Source: Blasia pusilla
Lineage: Eukaryota; Marchantiophyta; Marchantiopsida; Blasiales
Direction of reading: 5' to 3'
NCBI GenBank assembly: GCA_050084515.1
Contig: CM114271.1
Coordinates: 18,600,001-18,664,000 of the forward strand
DNA: 64,000 nucleotides
Below the pieces are notes generated by a model, which was given only the letters and a program-made list of their open reading frames with translations, was not told the DNA's origin and did not search any database. Positions 1-13,500 of this stretch are shown here, in pieces (within the stretch, counting starts at the first letter, position 1; each line of letters starts with the position of its first letter). Position numbers and translations under genes: made by a program.

Positions 1-1578
1 AAGAAGGGATTCTGGTGGGCTATACAATTCCCCTCGGAGGAGCCGAGCCCTGCAGGATGTGGACAAGGGATCTCCACCTAAGTCCATAAGTAGCCCCCCT
101 CATAAATTCAAACGCTTAAAGAAGGATACTGAGCCTGTCTCAGTCTCCTCCGAAAAACAGACTCCTGAGGTCAGATCGCCTAAGAGGCCCAATAAATCTG
201 TTGAAGAAGGCAATGGCTTAGCAGTGACAGAGTCTGCAGGCATCAAATCAAAGGAGAAGTTACATCAATCAATTGAAAAACTTGGAAGACCTGATGGGAA
301 AGAGAAAGTTTTGAACAAGCAGCCTGTCAATGTCTCTGTCGAATCAGTTAAAGATCAAGATTTGTCAACGAAACTGTGGGGGACCGAGAGGTTGGAGAAA
401 CTTTTTGAGAGAAAGGCATCAAAAAATAATGAAAAACCTACAGGTGAAACTTTGCCTCTAACGCAGGCTGTAGGTTGTTATGAAGAGCCAGATGTTGCAG
501 TGGCTAAGGAGCCACAAGGTAAGGAGAAGGTTGAGAGAGTCTTTGAAAGAAGACCTTCAAAGAGTAAAAACATAGCTCACAAAGACAAAGGAGCTCAGCC
601 TCATATTGTTAAAGACAGTCAAGAGTTTCAGAAGTCAGTTGTCAGACAGTCATATGACATGGTGGATGGAGGGAAAGTTTTTAGGCGCAGACGAAACATG
701 AGTCCAGAGAAGGACTCTGCACATCAAGGAGCATGTGGGATATCACTTGAAGGAAAGGTCAAGGGTTATGGAGATAAAGAGGCAAATGCAGAAACCAAGA
801 AGAATGTGGTAAGCGGTGCAGATAACAAGCATGAACTAATTCCTTCAGAACGGGTAGGTCAAATAAAAGAAAAGACAGAAGTTGCTGACTGTGAGAAGTT
901 TCTTAGTCGTAAACTCACAACTGAGGTCAATCTGAATGGTAAGAGAAAGAAAATCCGGAGCCGTACAGAAACTGATAACAATTCACGGACTCTGGAGAGC
1001 ATGGAGACTGGAGCTGAGTTAGATATTGAGGAGGGAGATGAGGAGGAGGAATTGAACAGCGAAGGACAGTTAAAGCAAAAGGCAAGAAAAGTTTCTGCTT
1101 GTACAGGAAATATGGTGCCTAGTCTAGTTGTGAGTAGCATGGAAAGTTCAAGCCCACGATGTGTCAACAGCGTATGGAACCCACAGAGTTCAATTCCCCA
1201 GGTTTGAGTCTAGCTCAACCAGACGCATTGTGTTCGGTTTTTCAGATTACTTTTTTGACAAGCATGGTGCAACATTATCTGGTTGTTGGAAATTCCACAG
1301 TTTAGGCTTAGACCACACGCATAGATATTTGTAATTCCTTTGCAAATGTTCAGCTGGCAACTTTGGAGCTGACCGCAAGTACATATCTTGATATGTTGTC
1401 CTTCCAGAGCAAAAGATCAGTCCTCTGTCAAGGGACTAGAGCACACATGATGATTCCTTCTTTCATGGACCCAGCTGAACGTGCAAGAAATGATACTGAT
1501 AGCCACAGAGACTCTGAAGTACTCTGGAGATGTAAGGAAATCCAGAGCTCTTCCGATAAAGAACTGCAGCCTTTGAAG
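1..1578 (+). CDS. MOM1: MOM1-like N-terminal exons (charged, low complexity)
   Basis: The first exon is open from base 2 to a donor after 1201 (phase 0); a second exon runs 1354-1578. The first encodes a lysine/arginine/glutamate-rich disordered region with scattered basic clusters (for example FRRRR at about 680-695) and an acidic run near 1020-1055 (EEGDEEEE). Two related blocks, [13 protein letters not shown] at about 390-430 and [13 protein letters not shown] at about 525-560, look like an internal repeat. The second exon begins [16 protein letters not shown] assign both to the downstream gene from strand, compatible phase and the similar long N-terminus of MOM1 proteins, not from a conserved domain. 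Confidence 0.6.
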
Positions 1579-4500
1579 GTTTGGAGCTTGAGATTTTCTT
1601 TGAACTTTGAGATCAAAGGCATGAATTTATCCGAGAGACAAATGACTGTAGGTAGAAGTCATTTTTTTCATATGCCGCAGGAATGGTTATTGGAGGCATC
1701 TTTTATCCTAGAGTTGGGTGTGATCTGCAAATAGCAATTTAGGAGGCTGGAAGTCTTCTTTGTTAGTTTTACCCCAAGTGTAAGTAATTATTCCTTTGTC
1801 CGACAATGAATTGAAATTGTTGTCCTTGACTGTGTCATCATTGAGGGTTGATCCCATGTTAGTGGGTGAATTTGTAGTCTGTCCTAGTTGACTGGATTCT
1901 GTGGAGGACAAAGGTTTCTTACTGACTTCAGCATCTAACATTTGCAAAGGGGATATGGCTATTTCAAACTTAAGTCTCTAGTGTTGTCTGTGCTGATAAA
2001 TGGAACAGGGTGAGAAGAAAGATTAGTACGTGTGGTTTGGATCTAGTTTAGAAAAAGGATTTGAACTTCTGTACTTATAGAGAAGACTGTCATGGGATTT
2101 TTTGTCATGGCAGGTTCTTCAGTCAAGTAAAGACATCCCACCACATCCCCTCCCAGATTCAAGGTATGAATATGTTTCGAAGCTTGGAGTAAGGATGATT
2201 AAGCTTTTTGTTGTGGGATTCAATTTATGTACTGAAAAGCTCTTCACATGTGCGTGTCAAGTCAAGTTGGAATGAAGTGATCAAAAACTTTATCATGTCT
2301 CCCATACAGTTTTGCTATTAATGGAAAGTTAGTTGATAGCTCAAATAAGCACATAATTTTTCTTGCTACAATGGAGGTTTGAATTTATATTAGATTTAGG
2401 GTTGCTGAGTCAAAACTATTGAGACAAACTAATACTCATATTTTTGGACAAATGGGTTTAAGAGTCATTGTAACAATAGGAACTAGTTTGAGTACAATTA
2501 GAATTATTATTTCAGAAACACAGCTTTAGTACAATGGATGTACTCCACAACTTCTTCTGGAAGTGGTGTATGATGAATGCCACATGGATTTAGTTAGTCT
2601 CTCATCATGTGAATTTGCTGGTGATGGTACAGTTTACCTGGTGTACAAGATGGAAACTTGACTTCAGATGGCACTGGGAAGCTTTTGGTGGCTATGGTTG
2701 TCGAAAAGAGCCTGCATGGCAAATCTCGAGTGCAAACAGATGTCAGTGAGCAGGTTTCCTGTGACCTTGGAACTCAGAAGAACTTTGATGAAGGATGTGA
2801 GGACTTGACCTCACAGCAGACCGATGTGTCAAACCAGAAGGAAGTTGTCACCATGCCAGGTTTTTCTCCTTCAGATCCACAAAGTCGAAGGAGTGTTAAA
2901 GCTGGCAGTGAAGGTCCTGGCCCTTTGCCAGTAGATACAAGTAATAAGTGTGATGAGGTGGAAGGGTTTTGTAGGTCTGCAAGAACTATAGAGGCTGCAC
3001 ATGCGATCACTGAACATGTGAAGTCACCCAGCAATTGCAATGATAGGTATAATACGATAAGAAACCTCTGTCAATCCCTTCTCATAAGCACCTTGTGGTT
3101 TTTCCTCTGGCTTTCACAGAAGATTTTTTCCTCTTCCTCCACACTTCAATGTTGTTGAGCCAAAAGCTATGTTCTTGATAGTGTGAGTGCTCAGGCAAAT
3201 GGTCTTATGAGAAGTACGATTATAAGGGCATATTCCTTCCAACTTATTGTGAGTCTCGTAAATATCTTTGCAGAGTCTGACACTTTTTCCATTTGTGAAA
3301 TGGTTACCCTGACAGTGTCAATGCTCAGAAGGAGAATCAAATGAGCAAAACTGATCAAGTTCTCTGTTCAGAAGAAGATGAAACTGTGAAGACTTCGATT
3401 GATATTATATCAATTGATGACAAAAATGCTGGAAAACAAGTTACGAGGCGACCTGCTGTCGAAGAAAAAAGTGACAGTGAAGACGGACCATCTAATGATG
3501 ATCACAATAGCTTTTGCGAGAACTGTAAACTGGGTGGCGAGCTACTGTAAGTCTCTTTCGGTATACATCTAGCTGTTTGTTCCTGTTATCTATTATTTTT
3601 CATTGAGAAATTTGAGAATGCAAACTAGTATATGAATTTCTGTGACATGTTTCACTACTAGAACTTCCTTTTGAAACTTGTAGAGAAAATGAATTATGTC
3701 TTTCCCATGGAGGTATTGCAACATAGGAATGACCTTCATTGTTCAGTTTACTCAATCTGAAGTCAATTCGTATATGGAATATTGATACTCAAAACCTGGG
3801 GTCCTTGAGTTTGCCAGAGATTCTATGTCTTTCATGATAAAGACCAACGTGCTCATCAGTATTAACTGTTTCTTCGGGTCTTTCTGCCAGCTGCTGTGAT
3901 GGAAGTGGCTGTAAGGTCACCTACCACCTAGACTGTCTTGATCCTGTATTGTCAGAAATTCCTTCAGGGAATTGGTACTGCCCTGGATGTGCACAGAAGC
4001 GCCTCTCATATGGAGTCCATGCCGTTTCAAAGGCGGTGGAAACAATCTGGGATGTGCGTGACTGTGGTTTGACTTCACAACGTTCTTATTCTTGTCATAT
4101 CCCACACAAAGATCCCCCCACTGAGCTCAGGGATATTCCTTCCTCCCTTGATGAGCAGAGGACTAGCAATCTGTCCAAAGGATGCCCAGTGGTGGTGCCT
4201 CAAGTTGAAGAACCGGTGATTATTGAAATAGACGATGAGGATGATGCCCTGGAAGTGGACAAATGTACCCATGGGCAGAGTCCTTCCAGATCTCAAAGAA
4301 GGACTCGAAAAAGACCTGCGGAAACTCAAGAGCAAAATCAAGTTGATAGAAGTAGAAGTGATGGGAGTGGGAACAATAATGTTAGCAAGGGTAAAGAAGG
4401 AAAAGTGGCCTCGGGAAGCTCACTGACTATGGTTGAAACTGTTCCGGTACTGGAGAAGGGGTGCGGGTGGGAATATTTTGTGAAATGGAAGGGTATTAGT

Positions 4501-7500
4501 CATATACATAACACATGGATTGCTGAAAGTGAGCTTTTGAAGCTTGCCCCAAAAGGACTTGCAAGGTTCAAACGAAGGTTGGAGTTAGGCCAGGTACATA
4601 CTGCAGCTATGAGTGCATCAAGTCATGAAATCTGTTGTCACATGGTAATTTTTTAGTGGGTTTTGGAGAAGGATTTTCTTTTTGATCTTCATTTTTTGAC
4701 ATATAAGATTAAGAAGGCTGGTTGCACGAATTAGTTACATCTGTCCTTCTAATACGTAGGGCTGTTTCCGCATGTACAGAGACTGGTTTTCCAATAAAAT
4801 ATGCTGTCATCTGGTATTTATCCACACATTTATGCTGTAGAAAATGGATAGTTTAGTCTTCAACACTGAGGTGCATCTATTACCAGAATAGTGCACTTGG
4901 AAAAATTAGAACGTCGTTCTGAATGCTGATTTGATCGTCATAACCTTCTGTTTCAGGTTCCCAAGTGGAATCCAGAATGGGCGGAGCCACAGCGTTTTCT
5001 TAAGAAGAGATTGAATGAACCCTCACGTCGGCTGGGTGGAGGAAGGGGAAGAGGACACTTGGGTATGAATGCAGGACTGGAGTGGTTTGTGAAGTGGAAA
5101 GGCTTGGGTTATGAACATTGCACGTGGGAGCCAGTTCAGACTGGAATCATCGATGGCAACAAAGTGGAAGAGCTGGAACTCACATACGATAAGTGGTGTG
5201 AAGCTGCAAGGCAGCGGACACTTTCAGGTCGAATTGAAGAGGTATCTAATATAAGTTTTCCTTCCTTCAGTTTGTTGGGGGTACTGCAAGTTAAAACAGA
5301 GTACCAATTTGCTTATGGGGGATATATGTATAGTCTGTACGGCTTTGTTGAATAATAAGTCATGGGATTTATGAGTTACGATATTTGGTGGCTTAATACT
5401 GACCAAGGAACTACTGTGTTTTGGTTTGTCGCTGGAAATGAAGCTGGTTGATTGAGCAGGTAGAAATTTTTGCGATGGGATCTCTCATATTGACCTTCTG
5501 GATTACTTGCTTAGTGAGTGTTTGAATTTGCTACTTCCTAGGAAATGAAGTTTTTCCTGGATGGGTCAGTTACCATTATTTAAGCAAAGAATAATGGTGT
5601 AATTTGATTAACAGAACTCCATAGCAGAGGTAAATGTGAATCTCATGGTAATGTAAATCCAAGCCATCTACATGTGAATTTGCAGTCATGTGTTGGTTAA
5701 CTCTGCTGGCATGCAGGTGAAGAGATTGCGAGATGCAAGTTTTGTGAAACTAGATAACCAGCCTGATTGGATTCAAGGAGGGGAGTTACTTCCCAATCAG
5801 CTGTACAAATTGAATCTACTTCGTGAACGGTGGCATCATAACAAGAACACCATTCTGGTGGATGAAGGTGAACAGGTATTTCAAAAGCCTAGGCAATGCC
5901 CACCGAATGCTGATAACCTTGTTCTTCAAGTTCCTATCATTTCTGTGGTCATGTTAGGAGAGTTTCTTTCTGCATTCTCCAAGGGTTTGCTTTTGGACGA
6001 CTTACCGGCAGCTCAAAATTATGTCACAACTTCCGGAATTTACTCTCTTCTGAATGTGGAAATTGACAGAAAATTTGATACAACGATTTGTTTTATCCCA
6101 CCTGAAGTGGTATTTGAAGCCTTCAGATTGACCCTCATGTGGGTTTGGCCAAAGCAGGAAAGGACAACAACGGCAGTCGCTTTTCTGCTTTCTATGATAG
6201 AGGAGTATGGAGCTTTTAGGCCAATCCTTATTTTGGTTCCACCAGTGGGAATTCAAACTTGGGAAGCAGAGTTACTCCGGCATGCTGAACACGTGAATAC
6301 AGTTCTATATTCTGGGGTCAAAGAAGCTAGAGCTGTTGTTCAACGGTATGAATTGAACAAGTCTGATGGCCCCCTCAAAGTGCAGATCGTTCTGACAACC
6401 TTTGAAGTGGCATCTACTGTGAGTTCCCATTTCTTAATTCACTGTCATGGGTGCTAACAATGTTTTCTGGTTATCTTTCTTTACCACATACAGATTTACA
6501 ACATGATGTGCAAGAATTGGATATTATCTTATTCTCATAGGTGCCAAGGAATTTTAGTTTTTGTTCTGAACCACAGATAAGATGTGGGAACCCATTCTTG
6601 CAGATCATTACGATATATGATGTGGAATTGGATAGGATGTCTCTGCTCGAATCATAGACTTATGGTCATTCATTAGGAAGGTAGACACAGTGCCTGTTAT
6701 TTTGAGTGTAGTAGTAGCATTATTTTGTTGACCTAGTTATCCCCTGCAATTTCCTCACTGTGTTTCTTTCTAAATTACAGTTAGAACATATTTTGTCACT
6801 ATTTGTGCTATTAGTTCAGAGTTTTTTTTTCTCTTCACCCTGCTCAGTTATTCTCTTTGCATGGCAACTTTCAGTTTACTTGATTCCCTCATGGTTCTCT
6901 GTTTACTAAGCATAAATATATGGACTTGATGGGAACACAGGGCTGGATGGTCATGAGTGTTGAACATTTAGAGGACTCTAGACCGACCTTTAATTGCAGA
7001 GAAATAGTAAGCAAGGCAATAGAACAGCACGCATCTGTAAAGAATGTGACCTGCAGCAAAGAGCGGATTATAGCTGCTCTTTAAATACACAGGGCCCTCT
7101 ATTGTGCCCCTCCTACGACAGAAAACGTGTCCTAACTAAGGAAAATGTAATTCACGTCCAGGAGTGCTGAGCCACTAACAAGTGACACCTGTTCATTGAC
7201 ACATTTGAGGTGAGTAACAAGAATGACCTGCCTGTCCTATTATATCTGTGGAGGTGGCTAGGCATGGTGTCAATAGAGGAAGGTCGCTGGTAATCAGCTA
7301 CGTGCTGATATCTAACAATCCCACTCAGTGACTACCTCCATTGGTAGTATCTCTATGAGACATAGGTTTCTCCCTAGTTAGACCTTTTGTGAGAATATCT
7401 GCCACCATGTCATGGGTGTCACAATCTACTACTTGTATCAAACCCTTTTGTACCATCTCCTTAATAAAATGATACTGAATGTCGATGTGTTTTGTCCTCT

Positions 7501-10500
7501 CACTAGATCTTGTTCTATCTAACAAAGCAATAGCACTCTGGTTATCACAATATATTACAGTCCTCCCTTGCTGATTCCCTATCTCACTTAGAAAATTTCG
7601 TAACTAAGTTACCTCTGTGAGCGCTCTAGTTATAGCCATGTACTCTGCTTCAGTAGTGGATAGAGCAACAGATTTCTGTGTCTTGCTTCCCCAGCATATA
7701 GCTGTGTGTCCTAACAAGGAACAGAAACCAGAGGTTGATGTTCGATCATCCTGATTACCTCCCCAATCAGCATCAGAGGAACCATACAATGGTTCTGAGC
7801 TCTCTTTTCTACTGTACACAAGTCCTAAGTTTGCTGTCCCTTTTAGATATCTAAAAATCCTTTTCACAGCAACCCAATGGGCTGGACCTCGTTCAGCCAT
7901 ATATCTGGAAATCATACTCACCGCAAAAGAAATGTCAGGCCTGCTACAAACCATTGCCCACATCAGACTACCTGCTGCACTTTTATAAGGTGTCTTTTTC
8001 ATGAAGCTTCTTTCTTCTTTATTCCTCGGGGAATCCTTTGTTGAGAGCTTCTTCCCTGATTCTACTGGTGTATCTACAGGTTTGCAGTCAGAGATTTTTC
8101 ACCTTGCAAGTACACTATTTACATTCCTACTTCGAGATAGTCTAATCCATCCTTCCTTTCTGTTCCTAGTTACTTCCATTTGAAGGAAATGATGGATTTC
8201 TCCCAGATCTGTCATTCTGAACTCCTTTTTCATTGAATCTTTGACAGATATTAGCAGTGGTGTACAATTGCTAATCAGTACAGCATCATCTACGTATATG
8301 GCCAATTGAACAAAATATTCCTGATCATTCAGGATGTAAACATTTGTGTCATTATCACATCTCCGAAATCCTATTTTGATCAGAAAACTATCCATCATTT
8401 GATACCACAGTCTTGATGACTGTTTAAGTCCATAAATGGACTTGTGCAGCCTACAAACTTGCTCTTGGTAAGTAGAATCTGACACCCCCTCAGGCATCTC
8501 CATGTATACTTTCTCCTCAAGTATACCATTCAGAAATGCTGTCTTTACATCCATCTAATGTACTTCAAGATCAAACTGTGCTGCCAGAGCAAGCATAACT
8601 CGGATTGAAGTTGTTTTGACTACAGGTGAGAATGTCTCAGTGTAGTCCACACCATAAACTTGTGAGTAGCCTTTTGCTACCAATCTTGCTTTGTACCTTT
8701 CAATGCTCCCATCTGCCATGTACTTGATTTTGAAAACCTATTTACATCCCACGGCCTTTCTACCTGGTGGGAGTGAAGTGAATGACCAAGTGTTATTCAA
8801 CCTCATGGATTCGAGCTCTTGTTCCATTGCATCCTTCCAGTGAACTGCCTGTTGCCCAGAGAGAGCTTCTTCATAGGTCTCAGGTTCTTCAATATTGATA
8901 TGCTTCTCTTGTTGACTCAATAGCGCCTTAGTCAACTTCTCCTTCTCTGGATTCCTTGCACTTGCCTTGAAACCCTTTCAGATCTTCTTGGTTCAGCACT
9001 CGCTTCTGTTGGAGTTTTTTTGTTGGACTCTATTTGAACAATCTGTGGCTCCTTCTGAACTTGTTCAGGTGCAACATCAAGAAAACGGCTCTCTGTTGGA
9101 ATCTCACTAGCACTCTTACGAGTACTTGGAGTGCCCATACCTGGTGTTAGTACACCTTTTCCTTCAGTGGTAGTCGATGCTGGAGTTGGTAAGGCTCCCA
9201 CTAAACTCGTTCCCCAGGACTCAGGAACTCAAACAAGGAATCTTCATTTTCCTCTTCACGCAAACCAACAAATGCCTCTTGGGATTTTACATCCCTAGAG
9301 GTGAAGATGGGTTTGTCAAATTTCTTTTGCAACCTGTATCCTTTTCTTCGCTCATCGTAACCAAGAAGAATACATTCTTCTTATTTTACATCTAGTTTTC
9401 TCCTCTGAGAAGAAGGAATTAGTGCAAAAGCTGTACACCCAAAAATTCTAATGTGACGAAGATCTGGAGGCTCTCTGTACCAAACCTCATATGGTGTTTT
9501 ATTACCCTCCAGAGCCTTTGTTGGGGATCTGTTCTGCAATTAATTTGCTGTCATTATTGCTTCACCCCAATAAGCCTTTCCGAGACCTGACTGCTCCAGC
9601 ATTGCAAGTACAGCAGATGCAGTTCTATTTTTCCTTTTTGCTACTCCGTTTTGCTGTGGAGTGTGAGGGACAGAAAACTGCCTTCTAATGCCATGCTCTT
9701 GACATTGTAAATTGAAATCAATGGAAGTGTATTCTCCTCCATAGTCACATCTTAACATTCTGTTTTTTCTTCCTGTCTGATTCTCTACCAAGTTTTTGTA
9801 CAGTAAAAACTTCTGATACACTTCTGATTTCTGCTTCAGAAGAAATATCTAGCTCCATCGAATGTACATGTGCTTATTGGTCCACAAACATTAGAATGAA
9901 CTAAGTCAAGAACATCTTCAGCTCTCTTACCGCCATCTGTCGGAAATTTCTCCCTTACTTCCTTGGACTTGATGCATGTGGTACAAAGAGGACAGTTGTC
10001 AAAGTCTACTCCCTTCACCAAATTCTCTTTTTGAAGTGCTATGCGCCTAGCTTGGCTGATGTGGCCAAGCCTCTCATGTCACAAAACAGCATTAGTTGTT
10101 GCAGGGAGAGCAGTGGTCTCCTTGCAGGTGGAATTTCTGGTTGATGCCTTAGATGTTGTGGATTCACCTAGCATATACAACTTGTTCTTCGACCTGGAAT
10201 TTGGTATTGTTACCCCAGCTTTGTTGTTCAGGGTACAACGACGATTCTTGATTGTCGCCTGTCCTCCTGCTTGATCAAATTGATCCACTGAGAACAGATT
10301 CTTCTTGAGACCAGGGACATACAACACATCTGTGATGACAGTTTGATGCTTACTGACCCTGTTCCTTGAATACGCTGGGTTGTGTCATCTCCCAAATACA
10401 CCACCGATTGCTGATCTGTATGACTAGCTCGAAAAGTGGTAAATGTGCTGAGTGGCTCCTGTATCCACATACCAAGCTGTATCTGGACTACTTGAGGCAG

Positions 10501-13500
10501 TCAGGGCTGTTACATAGAGGCTAGACTCAGCATTATTACTCTGATGTAGCTTCTGCAATCTCTTAGGACAATTCTTCAATATGTGTCCTAATTGCTTACA
10601 ATAGAAACAGCGAATTGATGTGATGGAAGCTTCTTCCTGTAGCCCAAGCCACCTACTCTCTCTCTCCATCTGTCTCTCTCTCTCTTAGGGTTCGCTCCGC
10701 AATTTGCGGACCGAGCCGCTCTGTCGTTTTTAAATTTTTTGACTAGTTTCTTCAAATTTCAGACTCCAATTTTTGCACAGGCGGCTTCTACTACCTTGGG
10801 CGACCCTGTCTACCAAAGGAAAAAACAGATTGAACAAGTTTTTGACACGATTTTGTAGTTCGACCTGTTTCCCTGTCTCTCTTCTTCTCAGTTCCGTGAG
10901 ATTTCAGTCGGTAAAATCGCATTTGGGCTCATGGGTCAGGATATTTTTGCACAATCTGTATCTACATCCTTGGACGACCCTGTCTGCCACAAGAAAGAAC
11001 AGACTGACTCAGATTTCAAATCGATTTCCAAGCTCGACTTGTCTCCTTCTCCATAACTTCGAGTTCTCTTAGAGATGGTCCAACTACTCTGTCAAATTCC
11101 AACCCCGTTTTCAGAGTCTCCCTAGTTCATACCCTTCTCTCTACTCAGGGACCAGGAACTCCCAGCAAAATCGGGCTGCACCTCCCTGGACGATCCTGCC
11201 TAACCATGGAACGGGCAAAAGCCAGGGATGTTTTTATACGATTCTCAAGCTCTGACCTCCCTCTGATTCCATAGACGGGACTATGGTTTCTCTGGAGTAA
11301 AGCACACCCTATCCAATTGTTTTCCCCATTCCCACTGCCTGAGCACATAGACCAGTACATCGAGTGAACACTGCACCCATGACTACCACAGAACAACCAG
11401 CGTTAGAAACCTCACCGGAGGAGGTCCAAGACACGACCAGTGTTAAGGATCTTTCCCACAAGCAAATGAAGAGCAGGGACAGTGGACGATCTGTGAGATC
11501 AAATGGCTCACGGAGATTGATCGCACCAAACTCTCGCCACTATGTCAGGAAAAAAATGAGGCAGTGTGACAAGGAACGACTCCATGCAGCTGTCACACAT
11601 TCAACAGAGGTTATACCATATCTGGAAGTGGCATCCATCACCAGACGGTTCTCTGAACTAGAAGGAAAATGAGAAAGCTTTCAGGCCAACTAGATGCTGG
11701 CATGGAATACAATGATGCAGGCAGCAAAAGAAGAGCAGGGCAGATGGATGTCCAACAAGGAATCGAACCTCCTCGAATGGACGGCTCATAAGACAACTCT
11801 GGAATTAGAGCTGGTCGCTTTGAGGGCTGAAAACATGCAATTGAAAAAGGACTTAGCGGCCTGCTTCAAAGAGGATAACACTCAGCTTGGGAAAGCAATG
11901 CAAGAATACCGTGTAACTGGGAACAGCCCTGCAAATCCTGTTAGAACCTGGACTGAAGTAGTGGGCAAGCACACGACCACAACACAAATCACGGAGGTTG
12001 CAACACAGGTAGCCAAAGAGGTAGCAAAAGAGGAAGCAGATAGGGTCCTAGAAATCCAGGATAGGAAAACTAGAGAACTCAATTTAGTTATCATGGGACT
12101 GCACTTTTCCAAGGAAGAAGACTGTAATTCAGTTTTGGAAGAGAAGGTCTTCACAACTCTCGGGGTCACACCAACAGTCACCTCTACAGGGATCAGACTT
12201 GGGAAAGGAACAGGGGACGGACCAGCACCAATGTTGGTACAATTTGATCCTTCACAACGGGGACCAGCGATGGAAACGAGGTTGGCCATCCTCCGCAGTA
12301 AAGGGAGAAGGTTCTGGCTGCCCGCAACAAGGGTCTTTGGAGTGAACTCAGGGAAGGAAAGGCCACGACACCAGTACCTAGGAGAAACAAAAATGCAGCA
12401 CCAACACGACAAACAGGAGGGGCAATGAGCGAAAACTCGGATTCCAACCAGGGAATTAGCAATTCTACAACTCGGAACCAGGACTTGGAGGTGACAAACC
12501 TCCATGACAAGACCTCCCTATAGGGAATGGAGGATGGGAAGGATATTACCAACCCATCCATTCAGGCAGTTTTTCACAATTGTGGAGGACCATTCTGGTC
12601 CAGAGGCAATGGTATTACATATCTGGGCACAAAGCTGGACCTTATCTTTTTTGCTGAAACACATGAACATGATTCCAACCGCATTCCCAACACAGAGGAC
12701 TTCCAGGTTTTTGCTACCCACAACCCACTCACAAACAGCAAAAGCAAAGAACACGGTGGCCTGGCATGCTTGGTAGCACCATGGTTACAACCTTTTGTCT
12801 CCATAGCCGACATTGATGAGGAGAAATACTTCCTCTGGATCAAGGTCAACAAAGAAGTGGGGTTACCGAAAGATCTCCTCATTGCTGTTTGCTGCTTCAG
12901 TCCCACTGTGCTCAAAAGAGAATTCCCGTATGAGGCTCTCTCTACATCTATTGAGCACCACATGCACAGGGGAAATATCTTCCTAGTAGGAGATTTCAAC
13001 GGGAGAACGGTCAACGCTCAAGCTCAAATCTACATGTCAAACAACACCAACATGGAAGGGATTGATACTCAGTCGGCTGATGGGTCTCTCAGAGAAGTAT
13101 TCTTCCCACACATGCAGCGCAACTCAGTGGACAAGGAAAAAACAGCCAATGGAGAGAAACTTCTCCAACTTTGCTCAACACATTGTTTGGTACTCGCAAA
13201 TGGCATGGCTATGTGGCCACAGTCAGGAGGTCGCACTTCCATTGGACACTCTGACTCCAACTTCCTCGACATCAGTGGTTGACCACCTGATTGAGGAAGT
13301 ACATCAACTACCACATCTGGTTGCCAATGTGCACGTCACACCCGTTCTAGAATCTGATCATGAACCACTCTACTTTGACATCATGGTCTCCAAAACCATC
13401 CCAGAGGCTGCAGAAAAATTAACCCTGCCGACCAAATGTCGATACACTTTCCTTCAGGAAAAGAAAGATGAACTCATCACACTTGTCAACAAGGCTCTTA

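Noticed and set aside
5876-6157. Reading the MOM1-like frame straight through 5876-6157 as exon
   Set aside because: The frame is open, but the translated stretch has no family resemblance, the flanks form good GT and AG splice signals in matching phase, and the joined protein aligns with SNF2 proteins without a gap.
11882-12505. A 207-codon minus-strand frame inside the LINE
   Set aside because: It is the antisense shadow of the LINE ORF1 reading frame and has no domain pattern.
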